NCBI GenBank assembly: GCA_964518335.1
Contig: CAZFDT010000005.1
Coordinates: 1-64,000, forward strand
DNA from: CAZFDT01 sp964518335
GTDB taxonomy: Bacteria > Planctomycetota > Phycisphaerae > Phycisphaerales > Phycisphaeraceae
DNA length: 64,000 nucleotides
Direction of reading: 5' to 3'
Below, piece by piece: positions 40,288 to 47,415 of this stretch. The notes under the pieces are model-generated. The model ran no database searches. It had not been told where the DNA came from and saw only the letters and a list, made by a program, of their open reading frames with translations. The first letter of the stretch is position 1, and every line of letters begins with the position of its first letter. The translations under genes were made by a program, and so were the position numbers.

Positions 40288-40728
40288 ATGCCGCTGATCA
40301 CCGACATCGCCGACGCCGTCGTCACCGAGGTGAATACACCAGGAAGTGTCAGCCCTCTGGAAGGTGTGGCCGTTGCAGTGCGCCAGTACCGCCCTCGGAA
40401 GGAACTCAAGGACCTCAAGGTGCTGGCGGTGACCGTCGTGCCCAAGGCGGTTGAGGTTGGTGGCGCCACCCGCGGGACGCAGCAGTTTGACTGCGAGATC
40501 GACGTGGCCGTGCAGCAGAAGCTCGCTGACGACAGCGATACGGCGATCGATCCGCTGGTCCAGAAGGTCGAGCAGCTCATCGACTACCTGTCCCGGCGTC
40601 GGCTCGCAGCCCTTCCGGAGGTCGTGCCCGTCAAAGTGCAGAACAACCCGATCTACGCGGTCGAGCACCTCGACGAGCTGCGCGTCTTTACCAGCGTGAT
40701 CACCATCACCTACCGGGCACTGCGGTAA
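40288..40728 (+). CDS. Tail completion-like phage protein
   Basis: A 146-residue protein of mixed helices and strands: MPLITDIADAVVTEVN, LKVLAVTVVPKAVEV, QQFDCEIDVAVQQKL, and a C-terminal strand VFTSVITITYRALR. The pattern (N-terminal helix plus a strand ending in a short basic tail) resembles tail terminator proteins. Its position before the tail tube agrees. Confidence 0.72.
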   Translation: MPLITDIADAVVTEVNTPGSVSPLEGVAVAVRQYRPRKELKDLKVLAVTVVPKAVEVGGATRGTQQFDCEIDVAVQQKLADDSDTAIDPLVQKVEQLIDYLSRRRLAALPEVVPVKVQNNPIYAVEHLDELRVFTSVITITYRALR

Positions 40729-40742
40729 CGGAGCGACGAACC

Positions 40743-41018
40743 ATGGCCAACAACGTCGTCATGCGACAGATCAACGTCACCACGCAGTGGCAGCCGCTGT
40801 CGGCCACCAGCGTGATCGGCACGTTCACCATCTCGGCGCCGCCGAGCAACACGGCCAACGTCCTGTTCCGCACCAAGTCCGAGCCGGCGCAGGAGGTGAC
40901 GTGGGTCCCCAGCGAGTTCCACACCTTCACCCGCATCGACCTTGCTTCCATCGAGGTGAAGTCGGCTTCCGGGGGCGGGGGCGGCGACAAGGTCACCGTG
41001 AACGGAGGCAGTGGCTGA
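40743..41018 (+). CDS. Small phage structural protein
   Basis: A 91-residue strand-rich protein (MRQINVTTQWQPLSATSVIGTFTISAPPSNTANVLFRTKSEP), ending in a Gly-rich tail (SGGGGGDK). Such genes lie in tail operons and may decorate or connect. Its stop overlaps the start of the LRR gene (TGATG). Confidence 0.65.
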   Translation: MANNVVMRQINVTTQWQPLSATSVIGTFTISAPPSNTANVLFRTKSEPAQEVTWVPSEFHTFTRIDLASIEVKSASGGGGGDKVTVNGGSG

Positions 41019-41587
41019 TGCCCTACGTGCCCCAACTCCCCGTGATCGAATCCACCCCGCCCCTGGCGCAGTGGCCGGCGCTGATCCTGCCCTGGTCGGG
41101 CGAGGTGACGGCGCTGCACCGGCTGCGGATGCCCGGCCTGGAGTACATGGAGATCAGCAACACCCCCATGGCGCAGCTGCCATGGTCGGACCTGCAGCAA
41201 CTTCGCCAACTCATCCTCTACGAGACCGGGTTCACCACGCTCGAGGCGTGGCGGCTGCCCATGCTCACCGGGTGTTACCTGTCGTACTGCTACGACTTGA
41301 CCACCATCGACCTGCACGGCCTGGCCGAGCTGACCGACCTGAACCTCTACAACTGTACTCACGTCACCGATATCGACCTGAGCGGCTGCCCGAACCTGAT
41401 CAACGTCTACTTCTTCTACTGCGACCTTTCGGCGGCGGTGATCGACCAGGTGCTGGCCGATCTCGTCGCCACCGGCGCGACCGACGGCTACCTCGCCAGC
41501 TACGGCAACAGCGCCCCCTCGAACCCGACCGGCCAGGCCTCCGTCGCCATCCTCGCCAGCCGTGGCTGGTACATCGAGTTCTCCTGA
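41018..41587 (+). CDS. Leucine-rich-repeat phage protein
   Basis: A 189-residue protein made mostly of leucine-rich repeats: LHRLRMPGLEYMEI, LRQLILYETGFTTLEAWRLPMLTGCYLSYC, LTTIDLHGLAELTDLNLYNCTHVTDIDLSGCPNLINVYFFYC. About five repeats of 20-23 residues fit the curved LRR solenoid, which binds proteins or glycans. It occurs inside the tail operon, so it may be a minor virion protein with a recognition role. Confidence 0.8.
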   Translation: MPYVPQLPVIESTPPLAQWPALILPWSGEVTALHRLRMPGLEYMEISNTPMAQLPWSDLQQLRQLILYETGFTTLEAWRLPMLTGCYLSYCYDLTTIDLHGLAELTDLNLYNCTHVTDIDLSGCPNLINVYFFYCDLSAAVIDQVLADLVATGATDGYLASYGNSAPSNPTGQASVAILASRGWYIEFS

Positions 41588-41612
41588 CCCCCGGAACCCC
41601 GGACACCACACC

Positions 41613-41894
41613 ATGCGAACCATCACCGCCACCACTGTCCAGATCAAGCAGGTGCAACTGCAGCCGGACGAAGCGTGCCTGGTCCACGACGGCACACGCG
41701 TCATCGGCCTGGCCGAGCGCGGCACGGTCGCCACGGCCCCGGGCCACACCGTGCTGGTGGGCACCAAGGCCGAACTCGACGCCGAGGCCGCCCGGCTCAA
41801 GCTCATACCCGCCGAGACCCCCGACCAGCGCCGTGCCCGGCTCACCGCCGCACATCGCCCATCGCAGACCCCCAGCCCCCGGACCCCGGAGTAA
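41613..41894 (+). CDS. Small phage protein of unknown function
   Basis: A 93-residue protein: a strand-rich first half (TTVQIKQVQLQPDEACLV, GHTVLVGTKAELDAEAARLKLI) and a polar, Pro-rich tail. It is immediately upstream of the tail tube gene. No family recognised. Confidence 0.6.
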   Translation: MRTITATTVQIKQVQLQPDEACLVHDGTRVIGLAERGTVATAPGHTVLVGTKAELDAEAARLKLIPAETPDQRRARLTAAHRPSQTPSPRTPE

Positions 41895-41900
41895 CCCGCC

Positions 41901-42350
41901 ATGAGCTTCAAACTCGGCCTCGACGCCAAGCTGTACCGCAACACCGGCGACTACGCCACGCCGACGTGGGTCGAGCTGACCAACGTGCGTGACCTCACCC
42001 TCTCGCTGGAGAAGGGCGAGGCGGACGTTACCACCCGCGCCAACAACAAGTGGCGGGCCACCGTGGGCACGCTCAAGGAGGGCTCGATCGAGTTCGAGAT
42101 GGTCTGGGACCCGCAGGACGCCGGGTTCACCGTCATCCGCAGCGCCTGGTTCAACGACACCAGCATCGAGTTCGCCGTGATGGACGGCAACATCGCCACC
42201 GCGGGCAGTCAGGGCCTGCGCGCCACCATGCAGGTGCTCAGCTTCTCGCGCAGTGAGCCTTTGGAGGAGGCGATGACCGTCAGCGTCACCATCAAGCCCA
42301 CCTACGCCGAGCACGCCCCCGAGTGGATGGAAGTCGGCGGCGGCTCGTAA
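41901..42350 (+). CDS. Tail tube protein
   Basis: A 149-residue protein with the tail-tube beta-barrel pattern: LGLDAKLYRNTG, VELTNVRDLTLSLEKGEADVTTRAN, GTLKEGSIEFEMVWD and a C-terminal SVTIKPTYAE. It is encoded directly before the tail assembly chaperone, as in siphophages. Confidence 0.85.
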   Translation: MSFKLGLDAKLYRNTGDYATPTWVELTNVRDLTLSLEKGEADVTTRANNKWRATVGTLKEGSIEFEMVWDPQDAGFTVIRSAWFNDTSIEFAVMDGNIATAGSQGLRATMQVLSFSRSEPLEEAMTVSVTIKPTYAEHAPEWMEVGGGS

Positions 42351-42376
42351 CCCCCGGCTGCAGAAGGAAGCAAGAC

Positions 42377-42859
42377 ATGAAGACCTTCACCGACACCACC
42401 GGCCGCACCTGGACCATCACCATCCACGTTGCGGCGATCAAGAAGCTCCGCGGCACGCTGGACGTGGACCTGTTCCGCCTGGCCGACGACGGCTTTCGCG
42501 GGCTGGCCGAGATCGTCGGCGATCCCGTCAGGCTGGTGGATGTGCTGTACGTGCTCTGCCAGGAGCAGGCCCAGGTTTCCGGGGTCAGCGACGAGCAGTT
42601 CGGCGCCGCGATGGGCGGCGACGTGCTGCTGCACGCGGCCGATGCGTTCGTGGAGGAACTGATCGGTTTTTTCCCCGACGCCCGCGTGCGGGCGACGCTC
42701 AGCAAGGTGATCGACAAGGGCAAGCAGGTGCGGGACCTGGTGCTGACCAGGGCGCAGACCCAGATCGACAGCGTGTCGATAGAGGCCGTGGTGAAGGAGT
42801 TGATGTCGAAGCCCTCGTCCACGAGCTCGCCGGGATTGTCGGCGTTGATCCAGACCTGA
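42377..42859 (+). CDS. Tail assembly chaperone, short form
   Basis: A 160-residue helical protein (MKTFTDTTGRTWTITIHVAAIKKLRGTLDVDLFRL...), the usual gpG-like chaperone between tail tube and tape measure genes. Inside it, T TTT TTC at 42667-42673 is a canonical -1 slippery heptamer in frame, and the -1 frame stays open from there to 43086, so a longer product is probable. Confidence 0.8.
   Translation: MKTFTDTTGRTWTITIHVAAIKKLRGTLDVDLFRLADDGFRGLAEIVGDPVRLVDVLYVLCQEQAQVSGVSDEQFGAAMGGDVLLHAADAFVEELIGFFPDARVRATLSKVIDKGKQVRDLVLTRAQTQIDSVSIEAVVKELMSKPSSTSSPGLSALIQT
42667..42673 (+). promoter_or_regulatory. Candidate -1 ribosomal frameshift site
   Basis: The zero-frame codons are GGT TTT TTC, giving the X XXY YYZ heptamer T TTT TTC. 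After slippage the ribosome would read 42673-43086 without a stop codon, fusing the chaperone to the downstream protein. A downstream stimulatory structure was not evaluated. Confidence 0.55.
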
Positions 42860-42876
42860 GAACGCTGCGTGAACTG

Positions 42877-43086
42877 GTGTGGATGGCCGAGGCCAAAGTG
42901 CGCGAGGCCTGGTCGCGCACCAGCAGTCAGATGGCCCTGGTGGCCAACTGTCACAGATCGAAGAAGCACAAGCTGTTTCGCCCCAGCGACTTCAACCCCA
43001 TGGGTCTGAAGCAGAGGAAAGAGAAGCTGCCCCGCGTGGGCGTGCAGGCCCTGCGGGATGTTTTTCTGAAGGAGCACAAGCCATGA
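42877..43086 (+). CDS. Tail assembly chaperone C-terminal extension (frameshift part)
   Basis: The 69-residue open frame from GTG at 42877 (WMAEAKVREAWSRTSSQMALVANCHRS...FRPSDFNPMGL) looks like a conserved domain. The same frame upstream also reads protein-like (DVEALVHELAGIVGVDPDLRTLREL, from about 42800), where no start codon exists. This argues that it is made mainly as a -1 frameshift extension of the preceding chaperone, like lambda gpG-T. Independent initiation at 42877 is possible. Confidence 0.7.
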   Translation: MWMAEAKVREAWSRTSSQMALVANCHRSKKHKLFRPSDFNPMGLKQRKEKLPRVGVQALRDVFLKEHKP

Positions 43087-43160
43087 CCGTCAGTGAGATG
43101 TGGATCGTGCTGGTGACCATGGTGGTGGCCGTGTTCGGCATCGGAGCCATCGCGTGGTGA
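43083..43160 (+). CDS. 25-residue membrane peptide
   Basis: A tiny gene starting on ATGA of the previous frame and ending on GTGA of the next. The peptide is almost entirely one hydrophobic helix (MWIVLVTMVVAVFGIGAIAW). The double overlap argues for real translation. It could be a membrane-active or lysis-related peptide. Confidence 0.55.
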   Translation: MTVSEMWIVLVTMVVAVFGIGAIAW

Positions 43161-43594
43161 ACGTGACGACGAGGATGTTCTTCACCACTACGGCCGTGCG
43201 CCGCGCCGTGGACAAGGGGACGCGCGCTGTGCTGTCCAAAGCCGGTGCGTTTGTTCGGCAGCGGGCGCGGTCCCTGATCCGACCACGCAAGCGATCCGCT
43301 CGACCGGGGGAACCACCTTCGTCACACCTGGGCCTGCTGCGACGCTTCATCTATTTCGGCTACGACCAGGGAAAGAAGAGCGTCGTGATCGGGCCGGCCA
43401 AGCTCAACCAGCGCAATCCATATGGCGACACGACCGTGCCCGAGGTGCTGGAGGTCGGCGGCACGGTCACCCCCGGAAGTGGCAAACACAAAGAGACCCG
43501 CCGCTACCGCGGCAACCCCTATATGGGTCCTGCGTTGGAAGCCGAGAAGAGCAAGTTCCCAACGCTGTGGCGCAACTCGGTGAAGCGGTCTTAG
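43157..43594 (+). CDS. Minor tail or head-tail protein
   Basis: A 145-residue very basic protein with GTG start at 43157: FTTTAVRRAVDKGTRAVLSKAGAFVRQRARSLIR, SHLGLLRRFIYFGYD, VVIGPAKL, EVLEVGGTVTPG and a C-terminal PYMGPALEAEKSKFPTLW. This resembles HK97 gp10-type tail completion proteins (residues Y..P.ALE). It lies before the tape measure gene. Confidence 0.75.
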   Translation: MNVTTRMFFTTTAVRRAVDKGTRAVLSKAGAFVRQRARSLIRPRKRSARPGEPPSSHLGLLRRFIYFGYDQGKKSVVIGPAKLNQRNPYGDTTVPEVLEVGGTVTPGSGKHKETRRYRGNPYMGPALEAEKSKFPTLWRNSVKRS

Positions 43595-43718
43595 CTTCTG
43601 GGGGGAAAACAAAACGCCCGCGTGACACGAGGCCACGCGAGCGCTTCCGGGGGCAAGGTTGATGACCCAATGATGCGCGTCTGATTGTTGAAAGTCAAGA
43701 CCCCCGGACACAGATCCC
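43595..43718 (+). terminator. Intergenic gap with hairpin before tape measure gene
   Basis: CGCGTG (43619-43624) pairs with CACGCG (43634-43639), extended partly by flanking AA..TT and GC pairs, preceded by an A-rich stretch. It might terminate or attenuate transcription before the tape measure gene. A copy of the repeated 9-mer lies at 43645-43653. No gene is visible here. Confidence 0.4.
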
Positions 43719-45701
43719 ATGGCCAACACGACAGCCATCCGAGCCGGTAAGGCCTACGTCGAGTTGGCCCTCCAGGACAAGCTCACCAAGGGCCTGCGCG
43801 CCGCGCAGCAGAAGCTGCAGGCGTGGGGCGCCGGTATCCGCGGCATCGGCACCAAGATCGCCGGCGTGGGTGCGGTTGCCGCCGCGGGGCTGGGTGCCGC
43901 GGTGAAGTCCTTCGCCGGCTTCGGCGACACACTCGCCAAAATGAGCCAGCGTACCGGCATCAGCGTCGAGTCGCTGTCGGAGTTGGGCTACGCGGCGGAC
44001 CAGTCGGGCACGAACCTGGCGACGCTGGAGACCGGCGTGCGCATCATGCAGCGCACCATAACTGAGGCGGCGCAGGGCGCGGGCGCTGCGGTGGACACCC
44101 TGGCCGAACTGGGTCTCACGGCCGAGGAACTGGGTCGCATGACGCCTGAAGCGCAGCTCAAGGCGGTGGCGGATCGCCTGGCGCAGATCGAAGATCCCAC
44201 CACGCGTGCCGCGATGGCGATGAAGGTTCTGGGCCGGTCGGGCACACAGTTGCTGCCGCTCTTCGCCGAGGGTGCTGCCGGCATCGAGCAGTTGCAGCAG
44301 CGGGCACGCGACCTGGGTCTGACCATCGGCAACGACGACGCCCAGGCCGCCGTGGTGTTCACCGACACGCTCGATGACCTGATCAAGGTGATCAAGCGCG
44401 GGGTCTTCGCCATCGGCGCGGCCCTGGCGCCGACGCTCACCAAGCTGATCAGCCGTGTCACCACCGTGGCGGTCACCATTGTGGACTGGATCAAGACCAA
44501 CCGCGAGCTGGTGCTCAACATCGGCAAGGTGGTGGTGGGCGTGATCGCGGCGGGTGGGGCGCTGGTCGCCATTGGTTTGGCGATCTCGGCCCTTGGCGGC
44601 GTGTTTGGCGCCTTGGCGACGGTGATCAGCGGCGTGATCGGGGCGGTCGGCGCGATCGGAACCGTGATCGGAGCGCTGCTTTCACCGATTGGGCTGGTCA
44701 TCACCGCCGTGGGCGCCCTCGGCGCGTATCTACTCTATAGCACCGATCTGGGCGGCAAGGCCCTGGCGTGGTTAGGTGATCGCTTCGGGGCGCTCAAAGA
44801 CACCGCCCTCACCGCGTACCAAGGCATCGCCGACGCCCTGGCTGCGGGGGATATCGCCTTGGCGGCGAAGATCCTGTGGCTGACGCTCAAGATGGAATGG
44901 CAACGTGGGATCAATGCGCTGAACGGCTACTGGCTGGGCTTCAAAGAGACCTTCATGAGCATCGCCTACAGGGCGTTCTACGGCGCCTTGGCCGCGTTCG
45001 AGACCGTGTGGCACGGCCTGGAGGTGGCGTTCATCGAGACCACGGCGTTCCTCACCAAGGTGTGGGCCAACTTTACCGCCGGGTTCCAGAAGGCCTGGGG
45101 CGGCGCGGTGAACTGGACCGCCAAGCGGCTGCTGGAGCTGCAGGGGATGTTTGACTCGGGCTTCGACGCCGACGCCGCCAAGCGCCTGGCCGATCAGAAC
45201 CGCGCTGCCGACGACCGCCGCATCGACCGCGAGCGCGATGCCATGCTGCAGCAGACCGAGGATCAGCGCCGTGGGCGGCGCGAGCAGGCCCGCACCACGC
45301 ACGAGAACACCCTCGGCGCGATCGGCCAGGAGTACGAGGACGCCAAGGCGCAGTTGACCGACGCCTACGACCAGCAGCGCCGCGACTCCGAGCGTGCCCT
45401 CGCCGACGCACGGCGCGAGTGGGAGGACGCGGTGTCCGCGGCGGCGACGAAGCGGGCGGAGACCCCCGGAAGTGATGCGCCGGGCCGACTCAACCTTCCG
45501 GGGGTCCTCGATGAGCTCGACGACCTGGCCGACGTGGCCAAGCGTACCGTCGAGGTGCGCGGCACGTTCAACGCCTCGATGCTGATGTCGCTGCAGGCCT
45601 CGCCCAACGAGGACCGCATCGCCCGTGCATCGGAAGAGACCGCGCGCAACACGAAGAAGATCGAACGCAACCAGCGCGACAGCGAGATGGTGTTTGAATG
45701 A
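43719..45701 (+). CDS. Tail tape measure protein
   Basis: A 660-residue protein that sets tail length. The N-terminus is helical (LALQDKLTKGLRAAQQKLQAWGAGIRGIGTKIAG), with a conserved TMP block (FGDTLAKMSQRTGISVESLSELGYAADQSG..LETGVRIMQRTI) at about 70-110. A hydrophobic Gly/Ala/Val/Ile region of several membrane-like helices lies at about 260-345. The C-terminal part is a charged coiled coil (about 500-590). It is short for a siphophage, predicting a short tail. Confidence 0.93.
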   Translation: MANTTAIRAGKAYVELALQDKLTKGLRAAQQKLQAWGAGIRGIGTKIAGVGAVAAAGLGAAVKSFAGFGDTLAKMSQRTGISVESLSELGYAADQSGTNLATLETGVRIMQRTITEAAQGAGAAVDTLAELGLTAEELGRMTPEAQLKAVADRLAQIEDPTTRAAMAMKVLGRSGTQLLPLFAEGAAGIEQLQQRARDLGLTIGNDDAQAAVVFTDTLDDLIKVIKRGVFAIGAALAPTLTKLISRVTTVAVTIVDWIKTNRELVLNIGKVVVGVIAAGGALVAIGLAISALGGVFGALATVISGVIGAVGAIGTVIGALLSPIGLVITAVGALGAYLLYSTDLGGKALAWLGDRFGALKDTALTAYQGIADALAAGDIALAAKILWLTLKMEWQRGINALNGYWLGFKETFMSIAYRAFYGALAAFETVWHGLEVAFIETTAFLTKVWANFTAGFQKAWGGAVNWTAKRLLELQGMFDSGFDADAAKRLADQNRAADDRRIDRERDAMLQQTEDQRRGRREQARTTHENTLGAIGQEYEDAKAQLTDAYDQQRRDSERALADARREWEDAVSAAATKRAETPGSDAPGRLNLPGVLDELDDLADVAKRTVEVRGTFNASMLMSLQASPNEDRIARASEETARNTKKIERNQRDSEMVFE

Positions 45702-46507
45702 GTGTCACCGTCGAGGAAAAGTTCGGCCGCTCCCTGTCCAGCCGCTCGGCTGAACGGGTGTACCTTGTGCGCGGCGCCACCGACGAAGGCACCGCGCGGG
45801 CCGCAGTCCTGGACGAAGCGCCACTCACGCTCAACGGTCTCAAGCGCGACGACGCCGAGGTCGAGGAACTCGAGGGCACCGGTCACTTCATCGGCATCGC
45901 CCGGTACGTGAAGCCCTCGTACCAGAAGCCCGCCGCGGGTGAGTACAGCTTCAGCTTCGAGACTCGAGGTGGGACGCAGCACGTGACGGTGAGCAAGCAG
46001 ACCGTCGCCGGTTACACGTCGGGTGGCGCCGTCTCACCGCTCTTTGGCAACCTCATCGGCGTGCATGACGACCAGGTGGACGGTGTCGATGTCGTGGCGC
46101 CGGTGTTCAACTTCAACGTCACGAAATACTTCGACTCGGTCGACGCAGCCTATGTGGACACGCTGTACCGACTCACCGGCACCGTGAACGGCACCACGTG
46201 GAACGCACCCGTGGCGCCGGGGGTGACGCTCCCTTTCGAGAAAGGCGAGGCCCTCTTCCTCGGCGCAGCCGGGTCCAAGCGTGGCGACGATCCGTGGGAG
46301 ATCGCGTTTGCGTTCGCTGGTTCACCCAACGTCACCGACGTCAGCGTCGGCGACATCACCATCGCGGCCAAGGAAGGCTGGGCCTACCTCTGGTGCAGGT
46401 ATCAAACCGCAGAGGACACGACCAACAAGCTCCTGGTCATGAAGCCCATCATGGCGATCGTTGAGAGGGTCTATGAATATGGGGCCTTCGGAGGGTTGAG
46501 TCTATGA
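45698..46507 (+). CDS. Distal tail protein
   Basis: A 269-residue strand-rich protein starting on ATGA of the tape measure gene. It contains YLVRGATDEGTARAAVL, FIGIARYVKPS, YSFSFETRGGTQHVTVSKQTV and WEIAFAFAGSPN. Its place after the tape measure gene fits a distal-tail or hub protein. It overlaps the next gene (ATGA-type). Family recognised only by context. Confidence 0.7.
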   Translation: MSVTVEEKFGRSLSSRSAERVYLVRGATDEGTARAAVLDEAPLTLNGLKRDDAEVEELEGTGHFIGIARYVKPSYQKPAAGEYSFSFETRGGTQHVTVSKQTVAGYTSGGAVSPLFGNLIGVHDDQVDGVDVVAPVFNFNVTKYFDSVDAAYVDTLYRLTGTVNGTTWNAPVAPGVTLPFEKGEALFLGAAGSKRGDDPWEIAFAFAGSPNVTDVSVGDITIAAKEGWAYLWCRYQTAEDTTNKLLVMKPIMAIVERVYEYGAFGGLSL

Positions 46508-47406
46508 CCCTCGCCCACGTCCAGCGCGGGCAGCCGTTGAAGATACCCGCCGATGCGTGGAACGCCATGGTCGATGCGGCGCGCGCCCACATGCAGCAGC
46601 AACTGTCACGGAGCGGTGGCCCCGCCGGTGGCGGCAGCCGGCAAACGGGCACCGTTCTCGTTCGCAACGCCTCCGGTGCCGATCAGGGGCGATTCGCCGC
46701 ACTGGGCATTGATACGCCGATCATTCTTCCGGGGGACAACGCCGAGGAGTTCAAACGCCAGGTCGCTATCAAGGGCGTGATGCCCACCGCCGACCACGTG
46801 GGCAAGTTCATGGTGCTGGATGAACCGCTCACTTCCGGGGGGATTGGCCGGGCGTACATCGACGGCGTGTGCCCAGCGTCGGTGAACATCGTCAACGAAG
46901 CCGACCGCTTCGCCGACGCCGCACCCGAAAGCAGCACCTTGCGCAGTGGACCCACGGGCGCCGCGGAGATCCTCTGGGCCGAGGAAGGGACGGGCGTGAA
47001 GTGGGCCATCGTCAGGCTGGGGGCGGTGCCGCAGTCACTCACTCGTGTGCGCGTGAAGGAGGTGTTCAACAACCATCTGAGGTGCAGGGCGTGGGATGGC
47101 GTTACTGAGGGTGACGAAGACACCCTCGTCGCCAAGCCGTTCAAGCTGCGACACATCCTGACCGAGTATCCGCAACTGACTGCCCTGAACACGGTTGACA
47201 TCAACACCGTGACCGCGACCGGCAACGTTGAAGGGCAGAACGCCACTGAAACCTGGATGACCACGCCCAACTACGTCGTGGACGACAACCTGTTCATTGC
47301 CTCCGTCAAGACCGGATTGCTGGTTGAGTCCGTCGAGCTGCCGTTCATCGATACCAACGTTGATGCCCGCCGGTGGGCCATGTTCACCGATGTGGTCAAC
47401 CTCTGA
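46504..47406 (+). CDS. Phage tail-tip-region protein, unknown
   Basis: A 300-residue protein with an N-terminal helical segment (LKIPADAWNAMVDAARAHMQQQL), then a beta-rich domain (IILPGDNAEEFKRQVAIKGVMPTADHVGKFMVLDEPL). A similar block recurs in many phage structural proteins of planctomycetes and proteobacteria by my impression. It is encoded between the distal tail gene and the long last gene. Confidence 0.6.
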   Translation: MTLAHVQRGQPLKIPADAWNAMVDAARAHMQQQLSRSGGPAGGGSRQTGTVLVRNASGADQGRFAALGIDTPIILPGDNAEEFKRQVAIKGVMPTADHVGKFMVLDEPLTSGGIGRAYIDGVCPASVNIVNEADRFADAAPESSTLRSGPTGAAEILWAEEGTGVKWAIVRLGAVPQSLTRVRVKEVFNNHLRCRAWDGVTEGDEDTLVAKPFKLRHILTEYPQLTALNTVDINTVTATGNVEGQNATETWMTTPNYVVDDNLFIASVKTGLLVESVELPFIDTNVDARRWAMFTDVVNL

Positions 47407-47415
47407 GGATCGCCC

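Larger units (their letters stand above)
21717..46841. repeat. Dispersed 9-mer TTCCGGGGG / CCCCCGGAA
   Basis: I find 25 copies in the window, at 2798, 21717, 23513, 23809, 24965, 25203, 29245, 31978, 33195, 33539, 33777, 36974, 38351, 38947, 39203, 39361, 40967, 41588, 43470, 43645, 45463, 45496, 46727, 46833 and 50368, in both orientations. In a random sequence of this base composition one or two would be expected by my rough estimate. Copies are in genes and in gaps. None is in the defence island 5297-19154. Confidence 0.7.
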
